This document shows, piece by piece, positions 22,463 to 30,301 of a DNA stretch of 36,426 bases. A program made the translations under genes and the position numbers. Every line of letters begins with the position of its first letter. The first letter of the stretch is position 1. Source of the stretch: Candidatus Rokuibacteriota bacterium (GTDB taxonomy: Bacteria; Methylomirabilota; Methylomirabilia; Rokubacteriales; CSP1-6); the NCBI GenBank assembly GCA_003220475.1, contig QHSO01000061.1, forward strand, positions 1 to 36,426. The letters run 5' to 3'. The notes below the pieces were generated by a model. It did not search any database. It was not told the DNA's origin and saw only the letters and a program-made list of their open reading frames with translations.

Positions 22463-23281
22463 ATGCGACTCGGCCTGGCCCTCCCCACGACCACGTCGGA
22501 CGGGCGTCCGCTCACCGGCGCCGCGCTCATCGCCGGCGCGCGCGCCATCGAGCGCGCGGGCTTCGACAGTCTCTGGTGCTTCGACTCGATCGGCCGCGGA
22601 TTCATGATTCCGGATCCGCTCATCGCCGTGAGCGTGGCGGCCACCGCCACCGAGCGGCTGACGGTCGGCACGGGGATCCTGCAGGTGCCCCTGCGTCGCC
22701 CCGTCGAGCTGGCGCATCGCATTCTCACCGCGCACCTGATCTGCGGCGATCGTCTGCTGCTCGGCGTCGGCGCCGGCTCGACCAAGGCCGATTTCGACGC
22801 GGTGGGCGTCGACTTCGACACGCGGATGCGGCAGTTCGAGGACGCGCTGGCGCTGATGCGACGACTCTGGCAGGGCGAAAAGAGCGGCACCGCGCAGCTG
22901 AATCCGTGGCCGGCGACCATCGGCGGCCCCAAGCTGCTGATCGGCTCGTGGGCAGGCAGCCACTGGATCGCGCGCGCCGCCAAAGACTTCGACGGCTGGA
23001 TCGGATCGGGAGCGCGCAGCAGCGTCGCGGCGCTGCGTGACGGCATCAAGCGCTTCCGCGAGGCCGGTGGGACGCGCGCCATCGCCACCAACATTCCGGT
23101 GGATCTCGAGGCGCCGACGGCGCCGATGCCCGACGAGGGGCAGTTCCATCTGCGCTGCGACACGAAGACGGCCGCCGAGCGCCTGCGCATGCTGGCCGAT
23201 CTCGGTTTCGACGACGCCGTCCTCGTCACGCGCCGTTACGCCGACGCCGACCTCGCCGCGTTGCGCGCACTGCACAAATAA
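22463..23281 (+). CDS. LLM-class flavin/F420-dependent oxidoreductase
   Basis: A 272-residue luciferase-like TIM-barrel oxidoreductase. The N-terminal MRLGLALPTT, the AGARAIERAGFDSLWCFDSI helix-strand, the TERLTVGTGILQVPLRRPVELAHR region and LLLGVGAGSTKADFDAVG are hallmarks of LLM enzymes using FMN or F420. Substrate and cofactor preference cannot be decided from the sequence. ATG 22463 has no Shine-Dalgarno and sits 6 nt after TACAAT, indicating a leaderless message. It ends in front of a convergent hairpin terminator. Confidence 0.92.
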   Translation: MRLGLALPTTTSDGRPLTGAALIAGARAIERAGFDSLWCFDSIGRGFMIPDPLIAVSVAATATERLTVGTGILQVPLRRPVELAHRILTAHLICGDRLLLGVGAGSTKADFDAVGVDFDTRMRQFEDALALMRRLWQGEKSGTAQLNPWPATIGGPKLLIGSWAGSHWIARAAKDFDGWIGSGARSSVAALRDGIKRFREAGGTRAIATNIPVDLEAPTAPMPDEGQFHLRCDTKTAAERLRMLADLGFDDAVLVTRRYADADLAALRALHK

Positions 23282-23283
23282 AC

Positions 23284-23307
23284 AGCGCGGCGGAAGACCG
23301 CCGCGCT
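23284..23307. terminator. Hairpin terminator between convergent genes
   Basis: AGCGCGGCGG (23284-23293), loop AAGA, CCGCCGCGCT (23298-23307): a perfect 10-bp stem directly after the LLM stop and 24 bp before the convergent stop. There is no U-tract. Confidence 0.6.
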
Positions 23308-23330
23308 GGTGATGCGAGACCGCAGCGACC

Positions 23331-24014
23331 CTACCGGGAGGCCTTGACCAGGACCAGCTTCGCCACCTGCTTGTCGGTCTTCTTCACGTCGCTGAGCAGG
23401 TCGGCGACCTTCAAACCAAAGCCGCGGGACAACGATGCCCAGCCCTGCCCCGACTTGCGAGCCGCGAGAATCCTGTCGACCGCCTGCTGACGCGAGATCT
23501 TGTCGTGCTTCATCAACTGCTGCGAGGCTGCCAGCGTGGCGGTGACCTCACCCCAGTTGAGCTTGCGGCCGCGCAGGTCCGTAACCATCTTTTCGGGAAC
23601 GCTGAACTGCTTGGCGATCATCTCGGCCACGCGCCGACGCCCCTCGGGCGCCGCGGCCACGACCCGCGCGCTGTCGGTGTCGAGCTTCTTTGTCTCGATG
23701 TACAGCTCCTCGGACGTCTTCCGCTCGGCGTCCGTGAGCGCGTTCGCTGCCGCCGCCGGCTTGGCGTTCGCCGTCGGCTTTGCCGCGGGCGCCGGCTTGG
23801 CCGCAGCCACGGACTTTGCCTGAAGCTGAGACTTCTGCGACGCCGCCTTCGCGGCGCTCTGCGGTTGCGGCGCGGTCTTCGTCGGTTGCGTTTGCTGCGC
23901 CGTCTTCTTCGGCGCCGGCATCCGCACCATCACCACGACCGCGAGGATGCCCGCCACAACGGCCACGGCACCGACCACCCCGGCCCAGTAGCGAACTGAG
24001 TCCTTGGTCTCCAT
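23331..24014 (-). CDS. Membrane-anchored protein with Ala/Pro/Lys-rich linker, function unknown
   Basis: A 227-residue protein. Residues 9-31 (YWAGVVGAVAVVAGILAVVVMV) form one transmembrane helix with a short cytoplasmic N-terminus. Residues 33-91 are a low-complexity Ala-Pro-Lys-Gln linker. The C-terminal 135 residues form a helical, charged domain (LTDAERKTSEELYIETKKL, EMIAKQFSVPEKMVTDLRGRKLNWGEV, ISRQQAVDRILAARKSGQGWASLSRGFGL). The last part resembles small extracytoplasmic helical domains with a GWG/GFG turn, but I do not recognise the family. GGGAGG is placed 7 nt before ATG 24014. It is likely a periplasmic protein on a flexible tether. Confidence 0.8.
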   Translation of the reverse strand: METKDSVRYWAGVVGAVAVVAGILAVVVMVRMPAPKKTAQQTQPTKTAPQPQSAAKAASQKSQLQAKSVAAAKPAPAAKPTANAKPAAAANALTDAERKTSEELYIETKKLDTDSARVVAAAPEGRRRVAEMIAKQFSVPEKMVTDLRGRKLNWGEVTATLAASQQLMKHDKISRQQAVDRILAARKSGQGWASLSRGFGLKVADLLSDVKKTDKQVAKLVLVKASR

Positions 24015-24246
24015 CCCACCCCTCCCCGGCCGGGCTCTGCGGCGCAGCCCGGGCCAGGGCTGTGGTGCACCCGACGTGCCACGGCGGTGAACGCGCGAAG
24101 GCGATGATCACGCACACTTCGACGTCATGCGCGCGATTGGAATGACGATTCGACCCGGACGCGCGCGTCACGCTGACACGCACGGCGTCGCGGCCGCCGA
24201 CGATCGCGGCGTTAGCCGTGGCACCTTTTCTGCACGACGCGCTCGC

Positions 24247-24636
24247 ATGAACGACAAGCGCTCGCTGCTCATCGCCGTCGCGCTCAGCGTCGTCGCGCTC
24301 TCCGCCGGCAGCGCCGTCGCCGCCGACGTGAACATCAACTCCGGCTGGCCGCCGCCCGCAATCTTGAGAAAGCCGGTGGTCGTCGTGGTGCCGGAGACGA
24401 AGGTCTACCGGGCGCCGAGCCTCGAATTCAACGTCTTCGTGTTCGGCGGCAAGTACTACAGCCTTCACAACGATCGGTGGTACATGACCGCGAGGGTCGG
24501 CGCGCCGTGGACGCCGCTGATCGTCGAGCACGTGCCCACCGAGGTGCGCGCGGTGCCGGTGAAGTACTACAAGATTCCGCCAGGCTCCGCGAAGAAAGGC
24601 TGTCCGCCGGGTCTCGCCAAGCAGGGCCGCTGCTAG
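24247..24636 (+). CDS. Small secreted protein, function unknown
   Basis: A 129-residue exported protein. The signal peptide NDKRSLLIAVALSVVALSAG ends with AVAAD near residue 26. The mature part is rich in aromatic residues and short strands (VVVVVPETKVYRAP, FNVFVFGGKYYSLHNDRWYMT, APWTPLIVEHVPTEVRAVPVKYY). It ends with a basic tail holding two cysteines (KKGCPPGLAKQGRC), possibly a disulfide. ATG 24247 is chosen because the signal peptide starts there. The family is not recognised. The preceding 230 bp (24015-24246) contain no convincing gene. Its TAG shares CTAG with the convergent tartrate dehydrogenase stop. Confidence 0.75.
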   Translation: MNDKRSLLIAVALSVVALSAGSAVAADVNINSGWPPPAILRKPVVVVVPETKVYRAPSLEFNVFVFGGKYYSLHNDRWYMTARVGAPWTPLIVEHVPTEVRAVPVKYYKIPPGSAKKGCPPGLAKQGRC

Positions 24637-25700
24637 AGCGCGTCCGCGATCGCTTTTCCGAGATCCGCCGTCTTGTCTTTGCCGCCGAGATCGGGCGTCC
24701 GCGGGGCGCCCGACTTCGGCTCCAGCACGGTCTCGATGGCGCGCACGATGGCCGCACCCGCCTGCGGATGTCCGAGGTGCTCGAGCATCATCGCCGCCGC
24801 CCAGATCTGACCGATCGGGTTCGCGATGCCGCGACCGTAGATGTCCGGCGCCGAGCCGTGCACCGGCTCGAACAGCGAGGGGAAGACGCGTTCGGGATTG
24901 ATGTTGCCGGAGGGCGCGATGGCGATCGTGCCCGTGCACGCGGGGCCGAGGTCCGACAGGATGTCGCCGAAGAGATTGGAGGCGACGACGACGTCGAACC
25001 AGTCGGGATGCTGCACGAAGTGCGCGCTGAGGATGTCGATGTGGAACTTGTCCCACTTCACGTCGGGATAGGTTTTTGCCATCGCCTCCACGCGCTCGTC
25101 CCAGTACGGCATCGTGATCGAGATGCCGTTGGACTTGGTGGCCGAGGTCAGGTGTTTCTTCGGCCGCTTCTTCGCCAGCTCGAACGCGAATTTGAGAATA
25201 CGATCGACGCCCTTGCGCGAGAAGACGGACTGCTGAAAGACGACCTCGCGCTCCGTGCCTTCGTACATGCGCCCGCCCACGCTCGAGTACTCGCCCTCGG
25301 TGTTCTCGCGCACGACGAAGAAGTCGATGTCGCCCGGCTTGCGATCGGCGAGCGGCGTGCGCATGCCGGGCATGAGCCGGCAGGGGCGCAGGTTCACGTA
25401 CTGGTCGAAGTCGCGGCGGAACTTGATGAGCGAGCCCCAGAGCGACACGTGGTCCGGCACCTTCGCGGGCCAGCCCACGGCGCCGAAGAAGATCGCGTCG
25501 TGCCGGCCGATCTGCTCCTTCCAGTTCTCCGGCATCATCGAGCCGTGCGCGAGGTAGTAGTCGCACGACCAGTCGAAGTGATCGAGCTGCAGGTCGACGT
25601 TGAACCGGCTAGCGGCGGCGTCGAGAACACGCAGCCCCTCGGGCACGACCTCCTTGCCGATACCGTCGCCAGGAATCACCGCGATCTTGTGCTTTGCCAA
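24633..25700 (-). CDS. ttuC: Tartrate dehydrogenase/decarboxylase-like isocitrate/isopropylmalate-family enzyme
   Basis: A 355-residue beta-decarboxylating dehydrogenase that oxidises tartrate or D-malate using NAD and Mn2+/K+. The N-terminal IAVIPGDGIGKEVVPEG is general to the family. DWSCDYYLAHGSMMPENW, FFVVRENTEGEYSSVGGR and the SNLFGDILSDLGPACTGTIAIAPSGNINP stretch are typical of the TtuC/DmlA branch. The metal-binding Asp is in FGDILSD, and EPVHGSAPDIYGRGIANP closes the NAD site. It starts with TTG 25700, supported by GGAGG 5 nt upstream, and overlaps the end of the preceding gene by 25 nt. Tartrate versus D-malate preference is not resolvable. Confidence 0.93.
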   Translation of the reverse strand: MAKHKIAVIPGDGIGKEVVPEGLRVLDAAASRFNVDLQLDHFDWSCDYYLAHGSMMPENWKEQIGRHDAIFFGAVGWPAKVPDHVSLWGSLIKFRRDFDQYVNLRPCRLMPGMRTPLADRKPGDIDFFVVRENTEGEYSSVGGRMYEGTEREVVFQQSVFSRKGVDRILKFAFELAKKRPKKHLTSATKSNGISITMPYWDERVEAMAKTYPDVKWDKFHIDILSAHFVQHPDWFDVVVASNLFGDILSDLGPACTGTIAIAPSGNINPERVFPSLFEPVHGSAPDIYGRGIANPIGQIWAAAMMLEHLGHPQAGAAIVRAIETVLEPKSGAPRTPDLGGKDKTADLGKAIADAL

Positions 25701-26311
25701 CTCAGCCTCCCTGGCGGCGGCACGACGCGCGTCGAGCCGTCACCCTGATACACGTAGCGGAACGTCAGGCACCCGGGCCGGGCGCCCGGGCAGTAGTATC
25801 CGACGATTTCCATCTTGGCGTAGCGTCGGTCGATGGTACGCACCGCCCACACGCGCGGCTTGGGGCTCAGCACGTGCGTGAAGAAGCCGTAGCGATACCA
25901 CGAGGCGATCGCGGGGTTGCGCGGATCCGCCTGCCCCTCGTTGGCGACGTAGCCGTCGGCCGGCACCTCGCGGACGTCGTCGAGGCGCGTCTCCCCGAGA
26001 TCACGGATGCCGGCGCCCAGCCCGGCGACGATCGAGTAGCGGCGGAACGCCAGATCGCCGCGCGCGGGCGTCGCCGCCGACGCGTCGTCGACGACGGCGC
26101 CGAGGTGGAACGAGAACGGGCGCCACATGTCCGGCGCGGTGGCGTCGACGGTATAGAGGATGGGGCCCACGAGCGCCGGGCCGGCGTCGTGGGGTGCCGG
26201 CGGCGTCGGCGCGTACGTGGGCACCATCGGCTGCCGAAGCGTGAGCACGACGAGCACCGCCGCGCCGGCGACGATGACGGCGGCGGCGAGCGCCGGGGCG
26301 AGCCGCTTCAT
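25676..26311 (-). CDS. HmuY-like exported protein
   Basis: A 211-residue protein with an N-terminal signal or anchor (MKRLAPALAAAVIVAGAAVLVVLTL) and a mature domain resembling the HmuY heme-binding fold: ILYTVDATAPDMWRPFSFHLG, DLAFRRYSIVAGLG, AVRTIDRRYAKMEIVGYYC and LTFRYVYQGDGST. HmuY proteins bind heme at the cell surface in Bacteroidetes; whether this relative does is unknown. The two cysteines in GYYCPGARPGC may form a disulfide. ATG 26311 is selected since TAGCAT lies 7 nt upstream (leaderless). The upstream extension to 26395 would cross the promoter. The 3' end overlaps the TTG start of the tartrate dehydrogenase gene. Confidence 0.75.
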   Translation of the reverse strand: MKRLAPALAAAVIVAGAAVLVVLTLRQPMVPTYAPTPPAPHDAGPALVGPILYTVDATAPDMWRPFSFHLGAVVDDASAATPARGDLAFRRYSIVAGLGAGIRDLGETRLDDVREVPADGYVANEGQADPRNPAIASWYRYGFFTHVLSPKPRVWAVRTIDRRYAKMEIVGYYCPGARPGCLTFRYVYQGDGSTRVVPPPGRLSWQSTRSR

Positions 26312-26318
26312 GCGCGAG

Positions 26319-26328
26319 ATGCTAGCAT
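26319..26328. promoter_or_regulatory. Perfectly palindromic bidirectional -10 element
   Basis: ATGCTAGCAT is a perfect palindrome giving TAGCAT on both strands. It lies 7 nt from the minus-strand ATG 26311 and 12 nt from the plus-strand ATG 26341. The shared central TA gives the same geometry as at 12285 and 22447. Confidence 0.55.
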
Positions 26329-26340
26329 CGGGCGCGACCC

Positions 26341-27081
26341 ATGCTGCGTGACGTTCCCGGCGGCGGCTACCGCTTTCTGCCCGGCATCGAGCCATATTCG
26401 TCCGGCGCCGTCGCGCTGCCGGGGCACGCGATCGTCCACGTCACGCTGTGCGCGCCGGTGCCCTGGCGCGACGGCTTCGCGCTGATCGACCGGCACCTGC
26501 GCGCCGAATCGCGACCGCGGACGGCGCTGTGCGCGATCGCGCTGCGGATCCCCAAGCCGCTGTCGTTCGACGGCTTCGCGGAGTTCAATGCGGGCTATCG
26601 CGAGCAGCTCGTCGCCTGGGGCCTGCTCGTCGACGGCGCCAACCCGATCGCGCGCACCAACGTCGCGCCGCTGGTCGGCGCACCGCTCTCGCCGTCGCTC
26701 TACGCATTCGCCTACGCGGCGCCCGGCGCCACCGCGCGGACGACGTTCGTCGTGGCGGGCTCGGGCGAGGTCGATCGGCTGAACGCCGACACGATCGTGC
26801 GCCGCGGCGAGACCTCGGCCGACGCGATCCGCGAAAAGGCGGCGTTCGTCATGCGCGTCATGCACACGCGCCTGCGCGCGCTCGGCGCCGACTGGGCCGA
26901 CGTCACGACCCTCGACGTCTACACGCCGCATCCGATCGAGCCGTTCGTGACGCAGACGATCCTGTCGGCGGCCGGCGCCGCCGCCGTCCACGGCGTTCGC
27001 TGGTATCCCAGCCATCCCCCGATCGTCGGCCTCGAGTACGAGATGGATCTGCGAGGCGTCGCGCGCGAGATCGTCCTCTAG
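26341..27081 (+). CDS. RidA/YjgF-like domain protein
   Basis: A 246-residue protein. The C-terminal half (TRTTFVVAGSGEV, ADAIREKAAFVMRVMHTRLRALGADWADVTTLDVYTPH, then VHGVRWYPSHPPIVGLEYEMDLRGVAREI) follows the RidA topology, including the helix carrying the counted trimer contacts and the final beta-strand. The N-terminal half (GHAIVHVTLCAPVPWRDGF, ALCAIALRIPKPLSFDGFAEFNAGY) looks like a second, divergent copy, so this may be an internal duplication. The Arg that binds the imine in true RidA deaminases is not clearly conserved. It lies 1 nt before the MFS gene and is presumably co-transcribed. The metabolic role is unknown. Confidence 0.7.
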   Translation: MLRDVPGGGYRFLPGIEPYSSGAVALPGHAIVHVTLCAPVPWRDGFALIDRHLRAESRPRTALCAIALRIPKPLSFDGFAEFNAGYREQLVAWGLLVDGANPIARTNVAPLVGAPLSPSLYAFAYAAPGATARTTFVVAGSGEVDRLNADTIVRRGETSADAIREKAAFVMRVMHTRLRALGADWADVTTLDVYTPHPIEPFVTQTILSAAGAAAVHGVRWYPSHPPIVGLEYEMDLRGVAREIVL

Positions 27082-27082
27082 C

Positions 27083-28306
27083 GTGCCGCCCGGTTCCATC
27101 CCGCATCGCTGGTCGCTCCTCGCCCTGCTCACGTCCGCCTATGGTCTGGGCGCGTTCGGCATGCTCGGCGTGTCGCCGCTGTCGCCCGCCCTCATGCAGG
27201 GCTTCGCGCTGAGCCGGTTCGAGGTCGCGTTCATCGTGCCCTCGGTCTACGTCGGCGGCCTGCTGTTCTCACTGCCCGGCGGACACCTCGCCGATCAGTG
27301 GGGCGTGCGGCCGACGCTGCTCGGCGCTCTCGCCCTGGGCGGCATCGGTCTGCTCGCGGCGGCGCTGGCGCCGCACTTCGTCGTGTTCCTGCTCTGCCTC
27401 GTGATCGCCGGCTCCGGCTGGAGCGTCGTGAATCCGGTGCTCGGCAAGGCGATCGTCGATCTGTTTTCGCTGACCGAGCGCGGCATCGCGATGGGCATCA
27501 AGCAGATGGGCCTCACGCTCGGCGGCGGTGTCTCGGCGCTCGTCCTGCCGGCCATCGCGGTGCGGTGGGGCTGGCGCGTCGCCGTCGCCGCGTGCGCGGT
27601 GGCGATGACGGCGCCGGTCGTCTTCGCGTGGCTGCCGTTGCGCGCGCTCGCTCGACCACGCGACGAGACGCCGGAGGGCAACGGTGTGCGGATGGACTGG
27701 TGGTGGACGCGACGGCCGGCGCTGCTCGTCCTGTTCGCCGCGGGCGTCGTGCTCGGCATGCTGCAGTCCGCCGTGCTCGCCTACCTGCCCGTCTTCAGCG
27801 TGCAGGCACTCGGCTTCTCGCCCGTCGGCGCCGGCGTCCTCATCGCCGCTGCGCAGATCGGGGGCGCCGTCGCGCGACTCGGCCTCGGCATCGCGAGCGA
27901 TCGCTGGTCGTCCGGCCGCCGGCCGCCGTGGCTGATGCTGACGTCCGTGCTCGGCGCGATCACGTTCCTGGTCTATGCGTGGGCGCCGACAGCAGAGCCG
28001 GTGCCCGCCGCGCTGCTCGCGTTCGTCGCGGGCATCGGCGCGCATGGTTGGGTCGGCATCTACTTCATCATCAGCGCGGAGGCGGGCGGCGCCGGCCGCT
28101 CCGGCCTGCTCAGCGGCGTGTCGTTCGCCGCGATCGTCGTCGGTCTGCTCTCCGGCGCGCCCCTGTTCGGCACGATTCTCCAGCTGTCCGACTCGTACGC
28201 CGCCGCATGGGCGGTCTTCGCCGCTCTGTCGGCCGTGGTCGCGGTGGTCGTCGCGGTGTTCGGCGCGGCGATCCACCGCGAGTCGCAGTCGTCCTACGCC
28301 GGCTGA
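27083..28306 (+). CDS. Major facilitator superfamily transporter
   Basis: A 407-residue inner-membrane transporter with 12 predicted transmembrane helices. The loop 2-3 motif GGHLADQWGVRPTLL matches the MFS signature A. The second half repeats it as GLGIASDRWSSGRRPPWL. The motif GKAIVDLFSLTERGIAMGIKQMG in helix 4-5 is typical of anion/carboxylate-type MFS members. Initiation is at GTG 27083, 1 nt after the RidA-like stop, implying an operon. Substrate unknown. Confidence 0.93.
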   Translation: MPPGSIPHRWSLLALLTSAYGLGAFGMLGVSPLSPALMQGFALSRFEVAFIVPSVYVGGLLFSLPGGHLADQWGVRPTLLGALALGGIGLLAAALAPHFVVFLLCLVIAGSGWSVVNPVLGKAIVDLFSLTERGIAMGIKQMGLTLGGGVSALVLPAIAVRWGWRVAVAACAVAMTAPVVFAWLPLRALARPRDETPEGNGVRMDWWWTRRPALLVLFAAGVVLGMLQSAVLAYLPVFSVQALGFSPVGAGVLIAAAQIGGAVARLGLGIASDRWSSGRRPPWLMLTSVLGAITFLVYAWAPTAEPVPAALLAFVAGIGAHGWVGIYFIISAEAGGAGRSGLLSGVSFAAIVVGLLSGAPLFGTILQLSDSYAAAWAVFAALSAVVAVVVAVFGAAIHRESQSSYAG

Positions 28307-28356
28307 GCACCCGTTCGCCGGGCCGGCACGCTCAGGTCAACGGGGTGGCGCCGCGC

Positions 28357-28362
28357 TATCAT
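28357..28362 (+). promoter_or_regulatory. Predicted -10 element (TATCAT) for a leaderless pncC message
   Basis: TATCAT ends 7 nt before ATG 28370. No Shine-Dalgarno is present and there is no -35 match. Confidence 0.45.
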
Positions 28363-28369
28363 CGGCTCC

Positions 28370-28861
28370 ATGCCGACCAACGAACTCGCGATCGCCGCCG
28401 CGCTCGGTGCACTGCTCAAGGAGCGCAAGCAGACCGTCGCCGTCGCAGAGTCGTCCGCGGGCGGGCTGATCTCGGCGACGCTGCTCGCGGTGCCCGGCGC
28501 GTCGGCGTACTTCCTCGGCGGCGGCGTCATCTATACGCAGGCGGCGCGACGCGGGCTGCTGCGCGTGGGTGACGACGCGGTGAAGGGCATTCGCTCCAGC
28601 ACCGAGGCGTACGCGCAGCTCAAGGCGAAGGCCGTGCGCGATCTCCTCGGCACGACGTGGGGTCTGGCCGAAACGGGCGCGAGCGGGCCGACGGGCAATC
28701 GTTACGGCGACGCCGCCGGCCATGCGTGCATCGCCGTCGCCGGACCCGTCGAGCGTGTGATCACGGTCGAAACGGGCGACGCGGACCGCGAGCGCAACAT
28801 GTGGGCGTTCACGCGCGCCGCGCTGAAGCTGCTCGAGGACGCCGTGCGCGCCGCGCGCTGA
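28370..28861 (+). CDS. pncC: CinA C-terminal domain nicotinamide-nucleotide amidohydrolase (PncC type)
   Basis: A 163-residue stand-alone CinA-C domain, which deamidates NMN to nicotinic acid mononucleotide in NAD recycling. Signature segments are TVAVAESSAGGLISATLLAVPGAS (near residues 22-45, with the catalytic Ser region), FLGGGVIYTQAARRGLL, LAETGASGPTGNRYGDAAGHACIAV and the C-terminal helix. The replacement of the usual YSNxxK by YTQAARRGLL is a mild deviation. The stop is 3 bp from the convergent GH51 stop, and no terminator hairpin fits in between. Confidence 0.88.
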   Translation: MPTNELAIAAALGALLKERKQTVAVAESSAGGLISATLLAVPGASAYFLGGGVIYTQAARRGLLRVGDDAVKGIRSSTEAYAQLKAKAVRDLLGTTWGLAETGASGPTGNRYGDAAGHACIAVAGPVERVITVETGDADRERNMWAFTRAALKLLEDAVRAAR

Positions 28862-28864
28862 TCC

Positions 28865-30244
28865 CTAGCCCGGTCGCACGCCTAAGCGCAGCATCGTCAC
28901 GGAGTGCGCGGGCAGCGTCGTCTCGAGTCGCGCGCCTCGCCCCTGGAGCTTGCGCTCGCGGACGTCGACAGCCCGCGGCGTCTCGAACGAGTTCGTGGCG
29001 GTGACGTCCGCGCCGTTGACCTCCCAGGCGTTCACCGCTCCCTCGATCGTCGCGTCGCCGAGGTCGAGCGTGACGGGGAGATCCCGATCGCGGTCGCGGT
29101 TGACGAGCGCCACCGCCAGCGCGTGGCCGGCTTCGTCGCAGGTGGCGCTCGCGTCGACGAGCGTGAACGGGCCGAGGTCGGCGACGTGGTGCACGCGGCC
29201 GCTCGGCGCTTCCTGCTCCGGCCGCAGCGCGTGCGTCTCCCCCTCGACGTGGACGTCGAGCGCGACGTCCTGCGTGTGCTCGGCGTAGAGCCGCAGCGGA
29301 TGATAGATCGTTTGCAGGAACAGTCCAGCGGGACTGGTGAAGATCGGGGCGATCGCGTTGACGAGCTGCGCGAAGTTGGCGATGCGCACCACGCGGCAGT
29401 GGCGGATGAAGCCGTTCAGGTAGGTCGCGATGGCCAACGCATCCGTCAACGTGTAGCGCTCCTCGACCCCGCCCACACGGTCTTCGTGGCTGCGTGTTCG
29501 CCACCACACGTTCCATTCGTCGAAGGCGATGTGGATCGGATGCGCGATCCGCTGCGCGTAGCGGACACGCTCGATGAGCGCGGCGCAGACGCGGATGGCG
29601 CGCTCCGCCTGGTGCGATTGGAACACCGTCGCGTAGTGGTCCGGCCCGCCCGTGTAGAGATGGATCGAGTGGAAGTCGATGAATTCGGCCAGACCATTGA
29701 GCGTGATCTCGTCCCACTCGCTCCAGCCGTTCTGACCGCAGCCGATCAGCTGGATCGAGGGATCCGTCCGCTTCATCACCATGGCGAACGCGCGCGCTTT
29801 CTTCACGTAGTCGTGCGCGTTCATGTTGCCGATCTGCCAGCCGCCGTACATCTCGTTGCCGAGCCCCCAGTAGCGCACGCGATAGGGCTCGGGATGCCCG
29901 TGCTGGCGTCGCAGGTTCGCCCACGACGTGTTGCCCGTCCCGTTGCAGTACTCGACCCAGGCCTGCGCCTCGTCCATCGTGCCCGAGCCCATGTTGACGC
30001 AGATGAACGGCTCGGTGTCGAGGGCGCGGCAGTACGCGATGAACTCGTCGGTGCCGAAACGGTTCGACTCCTCGGCGTACCACGCGAGCTCGCTCCTCCG
30101 CGGCCGCTGATCTTTCGGGCCCGGCGAGCCCTCGTCGTACACGCCGCCGTAGATGCAGCGACCGAGGTGCTCGATGAACTGGCCGAAGATCCGGCGGTCG
30201 ACGGCGCCGAGCCGCCGATGCAGATCGATGCTGATGCGCGTCAT
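28865..30244 (-). CDS. GH51-like alpha-L-arabinofuranosidase with internal deletion
   Basis: A 459-residue glycoside hydrolase family 51 protein that would release arabinofuranose from arabinan/arabinoxylan oligosaccharides. The acid/base E131 (YWGLGNEMYG) and nucleophile E243 (AFDEWNVWW) are present, as are DFHSIHLYTGG and the C-terminal sandwich. Between GRCIYGGVYDEGSPG and PKDQRPRRSELAWY the family normally has about 45 residues, including the RxPGGNF(V/A)SGYxW segment that lines the active site. Here it is absent while the frame continues. The protein is likely impaired unless this is an assembly error. ATG 30244 has GAGGAG upstream. No signal peptide is visible, so it is a cytoplasmic oligosaccharide-processing type. 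Confidence 0.9.
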   Translation of the reverse strand: MTRISIDLHRRLGAVDRRIFGQFIEHLGRCIYGGVYDEGSPGPKDQRPRRSELAWYAEESNRFGTDEFIAYCRALDTEPFICVNMGSGTMDEAQAWVEYCNGTGNTSWANLRRQHGHPEPYRVRYWGLGNEMYGGWQIGNMNAHDYVKKARAFAMVMKRTDPSIQLIGCGQNGWSEWDEITLNGLAEFIDFHSIHLYTGGPDHYATVFQSHQAERAIRVCAALIERVRYAQRIAHPIHIAFDEWNVWWRTRSHEDRVGGVEERYTLTDALAIATYLNGFIRHCRVVRIANFAQLVNAIAPIFTSPAGLFLQTIYHPLRLYAEHTQDVALDVHVEGETHALRPEQEAPSGRVHHVADLGPFTLVDASATCDEAGHALAVALVNRDRDRDLPVTLDLGDATIEGAVNAWEVNGADVTATNSFETPRAVDVRERKLQGRGARLETTLPAHSVTMLRLGVRPG

Positions 30245-30287
30245 GCCGCTCCTCTGGGATGAACGTGTCGGGATCGAGCGCGCGACG

Positions 30288-30295
30288 ACTATACT
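30288..30295. promoter_or_regulatory. Overlapping divergent -10 boxes (TATACT / TATAGT)
   Basis: Plus strand TATACT (30290-30295) ends 6 nt before the GTG at 30302. Minus strand TATAGT (30293-30288) could drive the GH51 gene with a leader of about 35 nt. The boxes overlap by four bases (TATA). Confidence 0.5.
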
Positions 30296-30301
30296 CCGGC
30301 C

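Noticed and set aside
24015..24246. Possible small gene in the 230-bp gap, including the ATG at 24127
   Set aside because: The first 40 residues of that frame are Arg/Thr/Ala-rich with no ribosome site, while a clean signal peptide begins at ATG 24247.
23548..25566. 672-residue minus-strand open frame
   Set aside because: It crosses two well-supported genes in another frame and has no family features.
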